64,000 nt of DNA from Litorimonas sp947503715. GTDB taxonomy: Bacteria > Pseudomonadota > Alphaproteobacteria > Caulobacterales > Maricaulaceae. Both the position numbers and the translations under genes were made by a program. The notes beneath the pieces are model-generated. The model did no database searches and was not told the DNA's origin. It saw nothing but the letters and a program-made list of their open reading frames with translations. Each line of letters opens with the position of its first letter. Position 1 is the first letter of the stretch. This document shows positions 27,280-37,036 of this stretch, in pieces. The stretch lies in NCBI RefSeq assembly GCF_050271975.1, contig NZ_CP189850.1, positions 1,922,001-1,986,000 on the forward strand, in the 5' to 3' direction.

Positions 27280-29016
27280 ATGACTTTCCAAGCTCCCGTC
27301 AACGCTATGCAGTTTCTCCTCCGTCACGGAGTTGATATGGACAAAATTCTGGCCATGCCTGAATTTGCAGAAACCAATGATGAGTTGATTGGCGACGTTC
27401 TCAACGGGGCAGCCGTCTTTGCACGTGACGTGGTGGCCCCGACCAATTGGGCAGGGGATCAGAACCCGGCACAGCTTAATGGTAAAGACGTGACAGCCTC
27501 ACCCGGGTTCAAAGAAGCTTATCAAGCCTTTGTCGAATCTGGTTGGCAGAGCTTGGCCATGAAACCGGAAATTGGCGGCATGGGCCTGCCGTCGGTCGTG
27601 TCTGTTGCGACGAATGAAATGATCTATGCGGCGAATATGGCCCTCGGCCTGTGCCCAATGCTGACGAGTTCTGCGACAAAAGCGATCGAGGCTCATGCCT
27701 CTGACGCTCTCAAAGATATGTATATTCCGAAAATGGTGACGGGTGAGTGGACGGGCGCGATGTGCCTGACCGAGCCGCAGGCGGGCTCCGACCTCGGACC
27801 TGTCCGCACGAAAGCTGAAGATAATGGCGACGGGACTTACTCCATCACAGGTCAGAAGATTTACATCACATGGGGTGATCATGATTGTGCGGATAACATC
27901 ATCCATCTTGTCCTCGCGCGACTGCCTGACAGTCCGGAAGGATCCCGTGGGATAAGCCTGTTTATCTGCCCAAAAAATTTCGTGAATGAGGATGGCAGCC
28001 TCGGGGAGCGCAATGATTTCTACCCCATCGGGTTAGAACACAAGCTCGGTATTCACGGCAGTCCAACCTGCGTCATGGAATTTAATAAAGCCAAAGGCTG
28101 GCTCGTCGGTGACGTGAACCGGGGGCTCGCCTGTATGTTCACAATGATGAATGAAGCGCGTCTTTTTGTGGGAGTGCAGGGCGTAGCCATCGGCGAACGC
28201 GCCTATCAAGCCGCTCTACAATATGCGCATGACCGCGTGCAGGGAACGCCTCCGGGACAGGAAAAAGGGGCCTCGATTGTGCATCATCCTGATGTTCGCC
28301 GCATGCTCATCGATATGAAATCCCGTCTCATGGGCGCACGGGCTATTGCCATGGCGACGGCGGCAGCCGCGGATATGGGCGACCATGCGCGCGAAGGCCT
28401 GCTCACACCAATCACGAAATCCTATGGCTCCGACCTTGGTGTCGATGTGGCCTCAATCGGCGTGCAAGTCCATGGCGGGATGGGCTTTGTCGAAGAAACA
28501 GGGGCGGCACAGCACTTGCGCGACTCCCGCATTGCACCGATTTATGAAGGTACAAATGGTATCCAAGCTATTGACCTCGTCGGACGCAAACTCCGCCGGG
28601 ATGGGGGTGAGGAAATGCGCGCGTTGATCTCTGATTTGAGAGAGATTGAAACCCTCGCAAGGGAGAGTTCTGGCACAGGCGAGGCGGACTTGCAGGTCTG
28701 TGTTCGTGCTCTGTCTACGGGGATTGAAACCTTGTCGACGGCGACAGATATATTGCTGAATGCGAAGGAAGAAGACGCACTCTCCGTTGCGACACCTTAT
28801 CTGACGCTTTGCGCCAATGTCCTATCGGGCTCATTATTGATCAAAGCCGTCGCAAACGGTTTGACTGCAGGTGATGCGTTATCGGCAAATATGGCGAGCC
28901 TTGCCCGATATCACGCACTTTCCGTGATGCCGCGCGCGGCAGCTCAACTCGACTTTATTCGGGCGGGCGCAGAGTATGTGTTTGAATTCCCGGTCGGGCA
29001 GTTGGCGGATCTGTAA
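27280..29016 (+). CDS. Acyl-CoA dehydrogenase, DmdC-like subfamily
   Basis: 578 residues from ATG 27280 behind GAGG. It has the long form of the family, with an N-terminal extension (MTFQAPVNAMQFLL), the FAD domain (CLTEPQAGSDLGPV, ITGQKIYITWGDHD) and an extra C-terminal domain after residue ~460. The catalytic Glu is in IYEGTNGIQAIDL. This architecture matches 3-methylmercaptopropionyl-CoA dehydrogenase (DmdC), which acts in DMSP demethylation, and also related long-form enzymes; no other dmd gene is nearby, so the substrate stays open. Confidence 0.88.
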   Translation: MTFQAPVNAMQFLLRHGVDMDKILAMPEFAETNDELIGDVLNGAAVFARDVVAPTNWAGDQNPAQLNGKDVTASPGFKEAYQAFVESGWQSLAMKPEIGGMGLPSVVSVATNEMIYAANMALGLCPMLTSSATKAIEAHASDALKDMYIPKMVTGEWTGAMCLTEPQAGSDLGPVRTKAEDNGDGTYSITGQKIYITWGDHDCADNIIHLVLARLPDSPEGSRGISLFICPKNFVNEDGSLGERNDFYPIGLEHKLGIHGSPTCVMEFNKAKGWLVGDVNRGLACMFTMMNEARLFVGVQGVAIGERAYQAALQYAHDRVQGTPPGQEKGASIVHHPDVRRMLIDMKSRLMGARAIAMATAAAADMGDHAREGLLTPITKSYGSDLGVDVASIGVQVHGGMGFVEETGAAQHLRDSRIAPIYEGTNGIQAIDLVGRKLRRDGGEEMRALISDLREIETLARESSGTGEADLQVCVRALSTGIETLSTATDILLNAKEEDALSVATPYLTLCANVLSGSLLIKAVANGLTAGDALSANMASLARYHALSVMPRAAAQLDFIRAGAEYVFEFPVGQLADL

Positions 29017-29276
29017 GCGACCCATCAGAGCTCGTATTAGAAATTCGTAATATACCAACTTGTGAAGTGTGAATTTCTTTCAATCCTCATGCGCAAGGGA
29101 CTGTAATTACATAGCTCTATAAGCGAGGTCTAAATGCTTAATTCCGTATCTTGATTAGTTTCACCTTACAGCTATGGACGGGATTTTTTGGCACCTCGCT
29201 CAATATTGATTTTCCTGATATTTAGTCCTCTTTGACAATTATCGTGACACGCCGGCCAGACTTCATTGTTGGTTAG

Positions 29277-29737
29277 TTCAGTAATGATCTTTTACGTGGC
29301 TCTGAAAGCGGTGATTTTACTGAGGGCGGAGTCGGGGATGATGTTATATTTGGACAGGACGGAACCGACGAGATTTTCGGTGGAGCCGGCGCAGACACAT
29401 TACGGGGTGGTAGTGGCGTAGATATTATTTAAAGTGGCAGCGGAGACAATTTCCTGTCTGGCGGCGATGGCAATGATTTCATTTATGGGATACAATTGTA
29501 ATTGTTGAATTCGTCAGCTTCTTTAATAGGACTTCGAATTTTCAAGATTTGATAAACACTCTGACAGGTGGTACGTCTTTATCAGTATCTGATTTTGAAG
29601 ATGTTTCATCGGAAGCAAGATCTGTCTGGGCTAATGTTGAAAATCTATCTCGCATGACTACGGAAATAATTGGTCTCGACGTCTTAGCTTCGGAATTTGA
29701 CGACTTTGAAATGCCGGACTTTGATATTTGGGTATAA
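29277..29737 (+). pseudogene. Decayed RTX (calcium-binding repeat) gene
   Basis: In one frame 29277-29491 reads RTX nonapeptides (GGVGDDVIFGQDGTDEIFG, GGAGADTLRGG), broken by TAA at 29430-29432, then continues GGDGNDFIYG. Reading switches frame near 29485: the new frame gives IVEFVSFFNRTSNFQDLIN and an intact 62-residue tail ending FDIWV. That tail matches the C-terminus of the next gene (SDFEDV...SVWAN...SR...TE...FDIW). The 5' part is missing. A nonsense codon, a frameshift and a lost N-terminus together indicate a relic. The ~260 bp before it (29017-29276) are AT-rich and hold no gene I can see. Confidence 0.8.
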
Positions 29738-29828
29738 ACCATCGGCTGATTTGAATGAAGTTTTGGGGGCGATAAGATAGAACGCCTGTGAAAATTTTTA
29801 TCGGCCTCTCATCAGAAAAGTGAAACTC

Positions 29829-31937
29829 ATGTATCAAATTTACGATCTCAATCCGCTGGTTTCACCATTTGAAGGACTGGAATTAGAGTCCGTATTGTTG
29901 AACTACAATCGCCAAGCTTTATCGGTTGATCCCGTCTCCATAGCCCCGCCTCAATCTGAAATAACTATAGAGTTCAACGGCAGAAACGAAACTTTACAGG
30001 GCACTGAACGCCGTGACGTCATCACAGATACGGGTTTTCGGAATATTATTTTTGCCAATGGCGGGAATGATGAGGTGATCTCAAATGCGTCCACGTTACA
30101 AGTCTATGGCGGTGAGGGTCACGATAGAATTTCGAGAGGAATTGAGATTTTCGGCGGTGCTGGGAATGACTGGCTTATTCCTAATGTCGGTGGCCGTGCT
30201 TATGGCGGCGATGGGGATGACACGATATTTATAGAGGCCGCGCCAAGATCCGATCCCGCCGATGCGTTAGCGGATGGCGGAGCTGGAAATGATCTCATCT
30301 ATTTGCGGGGTGGCCCTTCGACGGTGATCGGCGGGGAGGGAGATGATACGTTTGATCTCACCTTTTTTGGGGATCGCGGTGGATTGACCATCATGGACGG
30401 GGGTGTTGGTCTTGATACATTCATCATTGCAAATGGGACACGCAGGAAGAGCGTCAAAGATGACCTTGTTGCCTCCATCACCGAACAGGGGGACGGCAGT
30501 TTTATTTTGGATTGGGCGCGTGGTGATACAGATATCCTAATTGATGTTGAATTTGTTCAATTTAGAGATTTCACGATAGATTTAAGGGAGGGGTCTCCCA
30601 CGATCACGGCTCTTACCGACAGCCGGGTCGATGTTGATAATTATAGCGGGACAGAAGGCGTTGACATCATACAGGGATTTAATGGCGACGATGTTATCTA
30701 CGGCCTCGGCGGATCGGATTACATCGAAGGCGGCCGCGGAAATGATACACTTTATGGAGGAGACGGGAACGATACAATCAACACCACACGCGGTGCATCA
30801 TTTAGCGAAGACGCAACGGACACCGTATTTGCGGGAAGTGGAGACGATATCATTCTGACCAACCGATACGGGACAGATATTGTCTCAGGCGGCGCAGGGG
30901 ACGATACAATCGTCGCTTTGACGCGTCTAGATACGCCAACGTCCGACTCTTACGACGGTGGCGAAGGTTTCGACACTGTCGAATTTCAGAGAGTCAGTAT
31001 TTTTGAGATGGAGTCATTTTCCCAAGATGCATCGACTGGCGTTATATCGCTTTCCCTCGGGAGGAAGGGAGTGACCCTATTGGAGAATATTGAGCAGATT
31101 GCCTTCGATGATTTCACGATTGATATGACGAACGGCTTGCCAAAATTCGGTGCAGCTATTGACGCCTTTGGTCGTGTCTCCGGTTCAAATGACTCCGAAC
31201 TCATATTTTCCGGATCAAGTGCAGGGCAACGTATTCTCGGGCGTGATGGTAATGACTTCATAAATGGCGGTGGTGGAAATGATTCCATAACGGGCGGTGA
31301 CGGAAATGATTATCTGTTGGGCGGGACAGGCAATAATGCACTGCGCGGCGGAGAGGGAGATGACTATCTTGATGTCGGCGAAAGCGGGAATGCTTTTGGT
31401 GGTAATGGTGATGATACAATTTATATTTCGACAAATTTCATCGTCAAAGCGTTTGGCGGAGACGGAGATGATCTTTTTATCATAGATGAATTCGGTCAGA
31501 CTCTCACAAAACGTATCGTGGGTGGCGACGGATATGATGTTCTGGAATTTGACGGCGATAGATATTTCGACAGCGTTTATAGTTTCGAAGTCAGGGAAAA
31601 TGGAAATTTGGTCATTTTCGAGCGTGCGGACGTGAGGGCGATTGTGTCTTCGGTTGAAGTCCTGAAATTTGATAATGCGACGATCTTCGTTCAGGATATT
31701 TTGGATAAGCTCGCAGAAGATGAATTGGGCTTGGAAAGCCCCGCATTAGAGATTGCATATAATGATCTTGAAGAGTCCCCAACACTCACCGATTTCGAAG
31801 ATCTTTCATTGCAGTCAAATTCCGTTTGGGCAAATGCAGGAAACATATCTCGGACCGCGACAGAGGCGTTCGATATCGATGCGCTGGAGGACATACTCAT
31901 TGATTTGGAGGTACCAGAATTTGATATTTGGCTTTAG
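29829..31937 (+). CDS. RTX calcium-binding repeat protein, probably secreted by type I system
   Basis: 702 residues from ATG 29829 (GTG 29820 is an alternative). There is no N-terminal signal. Clusters of GGxGxDxUx nonapeptides occur at about residues 80-190, 275-390 and 470-580, separated by segments ending in a VEFVQFRDFTIDL-like strand. The last ~60 residues lack repeats and end VPEFDIWL: acidic, then hydrophobic, as in C-terminal type I secretion signals. No enzymatic domain is visible, so it is best called a structural RTX or surface protein. No ABC/MFP/TolC export genes lie in the window. Confidence 0.85.
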   Translation: MYQIYDLNPLVSPFEGLELESVLLNYNRQALSVDPVSIAPPQSEITIEFNGRNETLQGTERRDVITDTGFRNIIFANGGNDEVISNASTLQVYGGEGHDRISRGIEIFGGAGNDWLIPNVGGRAYGGDGDDTIFIEAAPRSDPADALADGGAGNDLIYLRGGPSTVIGGEGDDTFDLTFFGDRGGLTIMDGGVGLDTFIIANGTRRKSVKDDLVASITEQGDGSFILDWARGDTDILIDVEFVQFRDFTIDLREGSPTITALTDSRVDVDNYSGTEGVDIIQGFNGDDVIYGLGGSDYIEGGRGNDTLYGGDGNDTINTTRGASFSEDATDTVFAGSGDDIILTNRYGTDIVSGGAGDDTIVALTRLDTPTSDSYDGGEGFDTVEFQRVSIFEMESFSQDASTGVISLSLGRKGVTLLENIEQIAFDDFTIDMTNGLPKFGAAIDAFGRVSGSNDSELIFSGSSAGQRILGRDGNDFINGGGGNDSITGGDGNDYLLGGTGNNALRGGEGDDYLDVGESGNAFGGNGDDTIYISTNFIVKAFGGDGDDLFIIDEFGQTLTKRIVGGDGYDVLEFDGDRYFDSVYSFEVRENGNLVIFERADVRAIVSSVEVLKFDNATIFVQDILDKLAEDELGLESPALEIAYNDLEESPTLTDFEDLSLQSNSVWANAGNISRTATEAFDIDALEDILIDLEVPEFDIWL

Positions 31938-31987
31938 GGCTTTTGCGAGGCTAAATTTTCTAAGATTTACGGGTTATGAGGGTAACT

Positions 31988-33868
31988 ATGTTTAATGTAT
32001 TGACGCTTCATGAGTTCTATCAAGGAAAGTGGCAGCAGAGCTATTTTGATCTAGAACAAATTCTTGATGATCCTGGACTCTCAATCACGCTCCAAGGGGG
32101 AGACGGGAATGAGAGTTTAGACGGGTCCGAACAGGGTGATACGATCCGCGGCGGCGCTGGGCGTGACGTCATAAATGGCTTTGGCGGGAATGACAGTCTT
32201 TATGGCGAGGACGGCACCGACACGATTAATGGGGGCGATGGGAATGACTTCATTGACGCAGGTCGCGATGCCGTTCGTGATTTTGTAGATGGCGGTGCTG
32301 GACGCGATACGATTTACGATTGGGGCGGGAATGACGTCATTCGAGGTGGCGACGGCGATGATTTTATCGCTGTATTTAGCTCTGACGATGCCAATGATTA
32401 TTATATTGGCGGAGAGGGCGAGGACCGCGTCAGTTATGTCTCTGGAGAGTCGTCTGACTTCCGTGTCAGCCGAAATGAACGTGGCCAAGTCGAAGTTCAG
32501 GATAGTCGTGGGAATGTCGATATCTTGCTCCAGATTGAAACGATATCTTTCTCTGATTTAGATATTGATTTGTCCCTACCGCTGCCTGTCTACACGGATT
32601 TGACGGATGGGGATGATATATTTGAAGGCACATCCTCCGCAGATATTGTTCAGGGTTTCGACGGGAGGGATACGCTCTCGGGGGATGCGGGCGATGACAG
32701 TTTGAATGGCGGAGCAGGTCGAGATAGCCTTTATGGAGGCGACGGTGACGATGCGCTTTTCGGCGGCAATGACACGGATATTTTGGATGGCGGCAACGGT
32801 GATGATTTCATCGATGCAGGCCGAGATGCCGTTCGTGATTTTGTAGATGGCGGTGCTGGACGCGACACGATTTACGATTGGGGTGGTAATGACGTCATTC
32901 GAGGTGGGGCGGGCGATGATTTTATTGCTGTGTTCAGTTCTGACGATGCGAATGATTACTATATTGGCGGGTTGGGAACGGACCGGGTGAGCTATGTCTC
33001 TGGTGACTCCGCCGATTATCAAGTCAGTCAAAATGCGCGCGGCCAAGTCGAAGTCCGGGACAGTCGCGGCAATGTCGATATTTTGATACAGGTTGAAACG
33101 ATATCTTTCTCGGACTTAGATATCGACCTGTCACAACCGCTACCGATTTACACGGATTTGACGGATGGAGATGACGTTTTTGACGGGTCATCACTTGCAG
33201 ATATTGTTCAAGGGTTTGCCGGTGATGATGTCCTTTCGGGCGGTGCGGGTAATGACAGTCTAAATGGCGGAGAAGGACGTGATCGGCTTGAAGGCGGGCT
33301 AGGCGATGATTCTCTATATGGCGGAAATGGTACAGACACTTTGAACGGAGGTGACGGCGATGATTTCATTGACGCGGGTCGTGATGCTGTCAGGGACTTT
33401 GTAAATGGTGGTGCGGGCCGTGATGTAATTTATGATTGGGGTGGAAATGACGTTATTCGGGGTGGAGACGGCAATGATTTCATCGGCGTTTTTCCGTCCG
33501 ATGATGCGAATGATTATTATCTGGGGGGTGCCGGAACGGATACGGTCAATTACCTTGAAGAAATTGCCAATTTCACGCTTCAAATCAACGCGCGTGGACA
33601 AGTTGAAGTCGTAGATGAGGACGGAAATATTGATACTCTAATCGCAATTGAGTCTATCCGATTTTCCGATGTAATTATCGATACCGCTACTCTTGGACGC
33701 ACAGATTTCAATGCGGTTTCTGATTTTGATGACCTGACTGTTCTGCAGGAGGTCTCTTGGTCTGAGGCGATGGATATGGTGCTCGCGGAGCCAGAAACCA
33801 TGAATATTGATATTTGGCTTCAAGGCCTTGCAGATATTGAAATGGTTGATGCTAGCCTTTGGATTTAA
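31988..33868 (+). CDS. RTX calcium-binding repeat protein with three 186-residue units
   Basis: 626 residues from ATG 31988, preceded by GAGGG; ATG 31976 is less likely. There is no N-terminal signal. The protein consists of three long units, each with RTX nonapeptides, a DAGRDAVRDFV(D/N)GGAGRD block and a strand segment (ETISFSDLDIDL). The DAGRD blocks begin at 32255, 32813 and 33371, exactly 558 bp apart each time. The C-terminus (SDFDDL...SWSEAMD...IDIWLQGL...SLWI) is a diverged relative of the neighbouring RTX tails. Likely exported by a type I system encoded elsewhere. Confidence 0.85.
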   Translation: MFNVLTLHEFYQGKWQQSYFDLEQILDDPGLSITLQGGDGNESLDGSEQGDTIRGGAGRDVINGFGGNDSLYGEDGTDTINGGDGNDFIDAGRDAVRDFVDGGAGRDTIYDWGGNDVIRGGDGDDFIAVFSSDDANDYYIGGEGEDRVSYVSGESSDFRVSRNERGQVEVQDSRGNVDILLQIETISFSDLDIDLSLPLPVYTDLTDGDDIFEGTSSADIVQGFDGRDTLSGDAGDDSLNGGAGRDSLYGGDGDDALFGGNDTDILDGGNGDDFIDAGRDAVRDFVDGGAGRDTIYDWGGNDVIRGGAGDDFIAVFSSDDANDYYIGGLGTDRVSYVSGDSADYQVSQNARGQVEVRDSRGNVDILIQVETISFSDLDIDLSQPLPIYTDLTDGDDVFDGSSLADIVQGFAGDDVLSGGAGNDSLNGGEGRDRLEGGLGDDSLYGGNGTDTLNGGDGDDFIDAGRDAVRDFVNGGAGRDVIYDWGGNDVIRGGDGNDFIGVFPSDDANDYYLGGAGTDTVNYLEEIANFTLQINARGQVEVVDEDGNIDTLIAIESIRFSDVIIDTATLGRTDFNAVSDFDDLTVLQEVSWSEAMDMVLAEPETMNIDIWLQGLADIEMVDASLWI

Positions 33869-33939
33869 AATCCCTAGATAGTGTTTGAAACGGGCAGGGC
33901 TAATCGCCTAGTTTCATTGCAATTCGTCTCGGAGGTTCC

Positions 33940-34767
33940 ATGTCTGCTCAAACGTCAATCCGCCGTATCACCGCCCCGCAGATCACGGCGCGTAAAGGGG
34001 GGGAGCCTATCGTCTGTCTGACGGCCTATGATGCGCCGACGGCTGCGGTGCTCGATGAGCATTGTGATCTCCTCCTCGTCGGTGATTCTGTTGGTATGGT
34101 TGTGCATGGATTGACGTCTACTGTTGGCGTGACGCTGGATATGATGATTTTGCACGGACAAGCCGTGATGCGCGGGGCGCACCGGGCGCTGGTCGTCGTG
34201 GATCTGCCTTTCGGGTCTTATGAAGACAGCGTACAAACGGCTTTTCGCAATGCCTCCCGCGTGATGATGGAAACGGGGTGCCAAGCCGTGAAGATTGAGA
34301 GCGGGTCTTATGCTGCTGAGACCATCGCCTATCTGGTCGAGCGCGGCATTCCCGTCATGGCCCATGTTGGTCTTCGACCGCAGAGCATGCATGTCTTGGG
34401 CGGGTTTAAAGCGCGAGGCCGCAATGCCGCCGTCGCAGATGAAATCGTCGCGAATGCTAATGCCGCCGCAGAGGCTGGCGCGTTTGCGGTCGTGGTGGAA
34501 GGTGTTTCGGAAGAGCTCGCCAATATCGTAACCGACGCCGTTTCTATCCCAACGATTGGGATTGGGGCGTCCGCCAAATGTGACGGGCAAATCCTTGTGA
34601 CTCCCGACATGTTGGGGCAATTTGCCCGCGTACCGAAATTCGTCAAGAAATATGGGGCGCAACTGGACGCCACGCGGGACGCTGTGGCGCAATATGCAGC
34701 GGATGTGAAAGACCGCACCTTCCCGACAGAGGCGAATCTCTACCGTTTCAAATCATTTGATTCCTGA
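33940..34767 (+). CDS. panB: 3-methyl-2-oxobutanoate hydroxymethyltransferase
   Basis: First step of pantothenate synthesis: ketoisovalerate plus methylene-tetrahydrofolate gives ketopantoate. 275 residues. Conserved blocks: VCLTAYDAPTA, LLVGDSVGMVVHG (metal-binding Asp), DLPFGSYEDS, AVKIESGS, MAHVGLRPQS and IPTIGIGAS. A GGAGG site lies directly upstream of ATG 33940. It precedes the YfgM-like/bamB/der run with a ~100 bp gap. Confidence 0.97.
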   Translation: MSAQTSIRRITAPQITARKGGEPIVCLTAYDAPTAAVLDEHCDLLLVGDSVGMVVHGLTSTVGVTLDMMILHGQAVMRGAHRALVVVDLPFGSYEDSVQTAFRNASRVMMETGCQAVKIESGSYAAETIAYLVERGIPVMAHVGLRPQSMHVLGGFKARGRNAAVADEIVANANAAAEAGAFAVVVEGVSEELANIVTDAVSIPTIGIGASAKCDGQILVTPDMLGQFARVPKFVKKYGAQLDATRDAVAQYAADVKDRTFPTEANLYRFKSFDS

Positions 34768-34866
34768 GGAATCCGTAATGCCGTTAGCGGTTGTGTCGCA
34801 CCTAATGCGGGGCTAGGTTCCGCGAAATTCTCAGGCCTTTGGCCGTCATGATTCAGGGACCTGACT

Positions 34867-35598
34867 GTGGTCGATTTCATTAATGAGGTGGAAGAGGAAC
34901 TCCGTAAGGATGACTATAACCGCCTGCTCAAAAAATATGGCCCCATCATCGGTGTCATCCTTTTCCTCATTGTCGCGGGTGCGGCCTTCTTGGAATGGCA
35001 GGAATATGCGCAGGATAAATCCGCGCAAAAAGTCGCGGCCGTCTACACTGCAGCTGACACGGCTTTGGAGGCGGGTGACCTCAACGATGCGACAGAGCAA
35101 TTTATCGCGCTGGGCGAAACCGGACCGGAAGGCTATGCAGGGTTGTCCCTGATGCGCGCAGCGGCCATTCGCCATGAGCAAGGTGATCTTGCAAGTGCGA
35201 TCCTATATTTTGATCAAGCGGCCGCGAAATTTTCCACACCCCGCCACAAACAACTGGCGCAATTAAAGTCGGCTTATCTCTTGGCGGATCAGGGGGCTTA
35301 TTCCGATGTCGTGACCCGTATGACGCCGCTTATCGAAGAAAACGCGCCTTATGAGTTTTTGGCACGTGAACTTCTGGGTTTTGCTCAACAACAGTCCGGA
35401 AACGAATCTGCAGCGCGAGAACAATTTGCTTATCTCACCGCCATTCCCGGTGTTCCGCAAACGGTGAAACAGCGGGCAGAACAGTCCATAGCATTGATGA
35501 ATGCAGAATCTGTGATCAATGCGCCTGAGCCCGTTTTAAATACGCCAACGGATGAACCCACGGAACCAACTGAGACGGATGCGACCGATGAAGACTAA
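34867..35598 (+). CDS. YfgM-like single-pass TPR protein
   Basis: 243 residues, GTG start with AGGGAC upstream. The short cytoplasmic N-terminus (EVEEELRKDDYNRLLKKYGP) leads to one membrane helix (IIGVILFLIVAGAAFLEW), then periplasmic TPR-like helices and an acidic, Thr/Pro-rich tail. This is the YfgM/TPR_21 architecture, a SecYEG-associated periplasmic chaperone in E. coli. Gene order YfgM-BamB-Der is conserved in proteobacteria. It overlaps bamB by 11 bp. Confidence 0.88.
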   Translation: MVDFINEVEEELRKDDYNRLLKKYGPIIGVILFLIVAGAAFLEWQEYAQDKSAQKVAAVYTAADTALEAGDLNDATEQFIALGETGPEGYAGLSLMRAAAIRHEQGDLASAILYFDQAAAKFSTPRHKQLAQLKSAYLLADQGAYSDVVTRMTPLIEENAPYEFLARELLGFAQQQSGNESAAREQFAYLTAIPGVPQTVKQRAEQSIALMNAESVINAPEPVLNTPTDEPTEPTETDATDED

Positions 35599-37036
35599 GA
35601 CCATTCTTCTGGCGTTCGGTGCGTCTTGGCTCCTCTCTGGCTGTGCCATTCTCGGTGGTGCTGTCGATGCGGTAAATCCTTTTGATAAAACGGATGCTGA
35701 AATTCGCGCTGAACAGGGCGAAGTTGCGGGCGATTCTGAGCGAATTTCAATTCTCGAACTGTCCGAAACATTGACGGTTGCAGCCGCAACAGCACCGGAA
35801 AATCTCTTCATTCCCGAGCCCTATGTGAACACGGACTGGCCGCAAGTGGGCGGTAACGTTGAACATGTTGTCCAGCATACAGGTGCCTCCGGCCCACTGG
35901 AACGCGCGTGGACAATTGATATTGGCGAAGGTTCAGGCCGCAAGGGACGTATTACCGCCCCGCCAATCGTGGCCAATGGCGTCATTTATACCGTGGATGC
36001 GCAATATAACGTAAGGGCCTTTAATGAGGCCACACAAGATCGTCTTTGGGAATTTAAGGTCGAAGCTGTTGAGCGTCAGTCAACCCGTGAAGGCAAAACG
36101 TCCTTCATTGACCGGATAAAAGACCCGCTGACCTTCACGGATGGCGATGGCAGCGATAGAGAAGGTGTCGGCGGCGGTCTCGCCTTTGCCGATGGAAAGA
36201 TTTTTGTTTCCTCCGGTCTTGGTAAAGTCGTCGCGCTAGACGCCACAACGGGCGCGCTTGTCTGGGCGCGTCAAACACGTGTGCCGCTGAATTCTGCGCC
36301 AACCGTTAGCAATGGTCGCGTTTTTGTAGCCTCTGATGACAATGAGCTTTTCGCCCTGAATTCAAACACGGGTGAGGTCCTCTGGTCCTATCAGGGCATT
36401 ATTGAGACGGCGCGTATGCTCACATCACCTGCGGCCGCCGTAAAAGATGATGTTGTGCTCGCTCCGTTCTCCTCAGGTGAATTGGTCGCGCTGCGTGTGC
36501 AAAATGGCGGTGTGCTTTGGCAAGATTCGCTGTCCTCCTCGGCCCGCCTGACACCACTTGCTTCCCTCAATGATATTGCGGGTGGTCCCGCCGTTGCAGA
36601 CGGTTATGTGGTTGCCTCTGCGCAAAGCGGCGTGATGACGGCTTTCGACTTGCGCACCGGACAGCGTGTGTGGTCACAGCCTGCGGGAACGCTCGGCATT
36701 CCGTTGATCACGGCTGACCTCATTTTTACGGTCACAACGGATGGTCAAGTCGCGGCGATGTCAAAGCTGGATGGCTCGGTGATTTGGTTGCAGCAGCTCG
36801 AGAACTTCAAAAATCTTGAAAAGCGTAAAGAACGGACGGTCTGGATTGGCCCCATCCTCGCGGGTAACCGTCTTGTGGTTGCCAGTTCACGCGGGAATGT
36901 CGTGACACTCGATCCGCGCTCCGGCAGTATCGTGAAAGAACTTGATCTTAAAAGCCCCATTTTCGTTCCGCCCGTCATCGCCAATGAAACCGTCTATCTT
37001 CTGACAGATGACGCTAAGCTTGTTGCGCTCAAGTAG
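35588..37036 (+). CDS. bamB: Outer-membrane assembly lipoprotein BamB (PQQ-repeat beta-propeller)
   Basis: 482 residues from ATG 35588. The lipobox LLSGC puts the lipidated Cys at 19. The mature protein is built of PQQ-like blades (NGVIYTVDAQYNVRAFNEAT, DGKIFVSSGLGKVVALDATTG, NGRVFVASDDNELFALNSNTG, and so on), giving the eight-bladed propeller that supports BamA in outer-membrane protein insertion. It is longer than E. coli BamB (about 390) because of an N-terminal region and a blade insert (KTSFIDRIKDPLTF). Its stop shares one base with the der start. Confidence 0.93.
   Translation: MKTKTILLAFGASWLLSGCAILGGAVDAVNPFDKTDAEIRAEQGEVAGDSERISILELSETLTVAAATAPENLFIPEPYVNTDWPQVGGNVEHVVQHTGASGPLERAWTIDIGEGSGRKGRITAPPIVANGVIYTVDAQYNVRAFNEATQDRLWEFKVEAVERQSTREGKTSFIDRIKDPLTFTDGDGSDREGVGGGLAFADGKIFVSSGLGKVVALDATTGALVWARQTRVPLNSAPTVSNGRVFVASDDNELFALNSNTGEVLWSYQGIIETARMLTSPAAAVKDDVVLAPFSSGELVALRVQNGGVLWQDSLSSSARLTPLASLNDIAGGPAVADGYVVASAQSGVMTAFDLRTGQRVWSQPAGTLGIPLITADLIFTVTTDGQVAAMSKLDGSVIWLQQLENFKNLEKRKERTVWIGPILAGNRLVVASSRGNVVTLDPRSGSIVKELDLKSPIFVPPVIANETVYLLTDDAKLVALK

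Noticed and set aside
29829..33868. RTX toxin operon with activation and export genes
   Set aside because: No HlyC-type acyltransferase, ABC exporter or membrane-fusion gene is present and no lytic domain is visible, so toxin is not supported.
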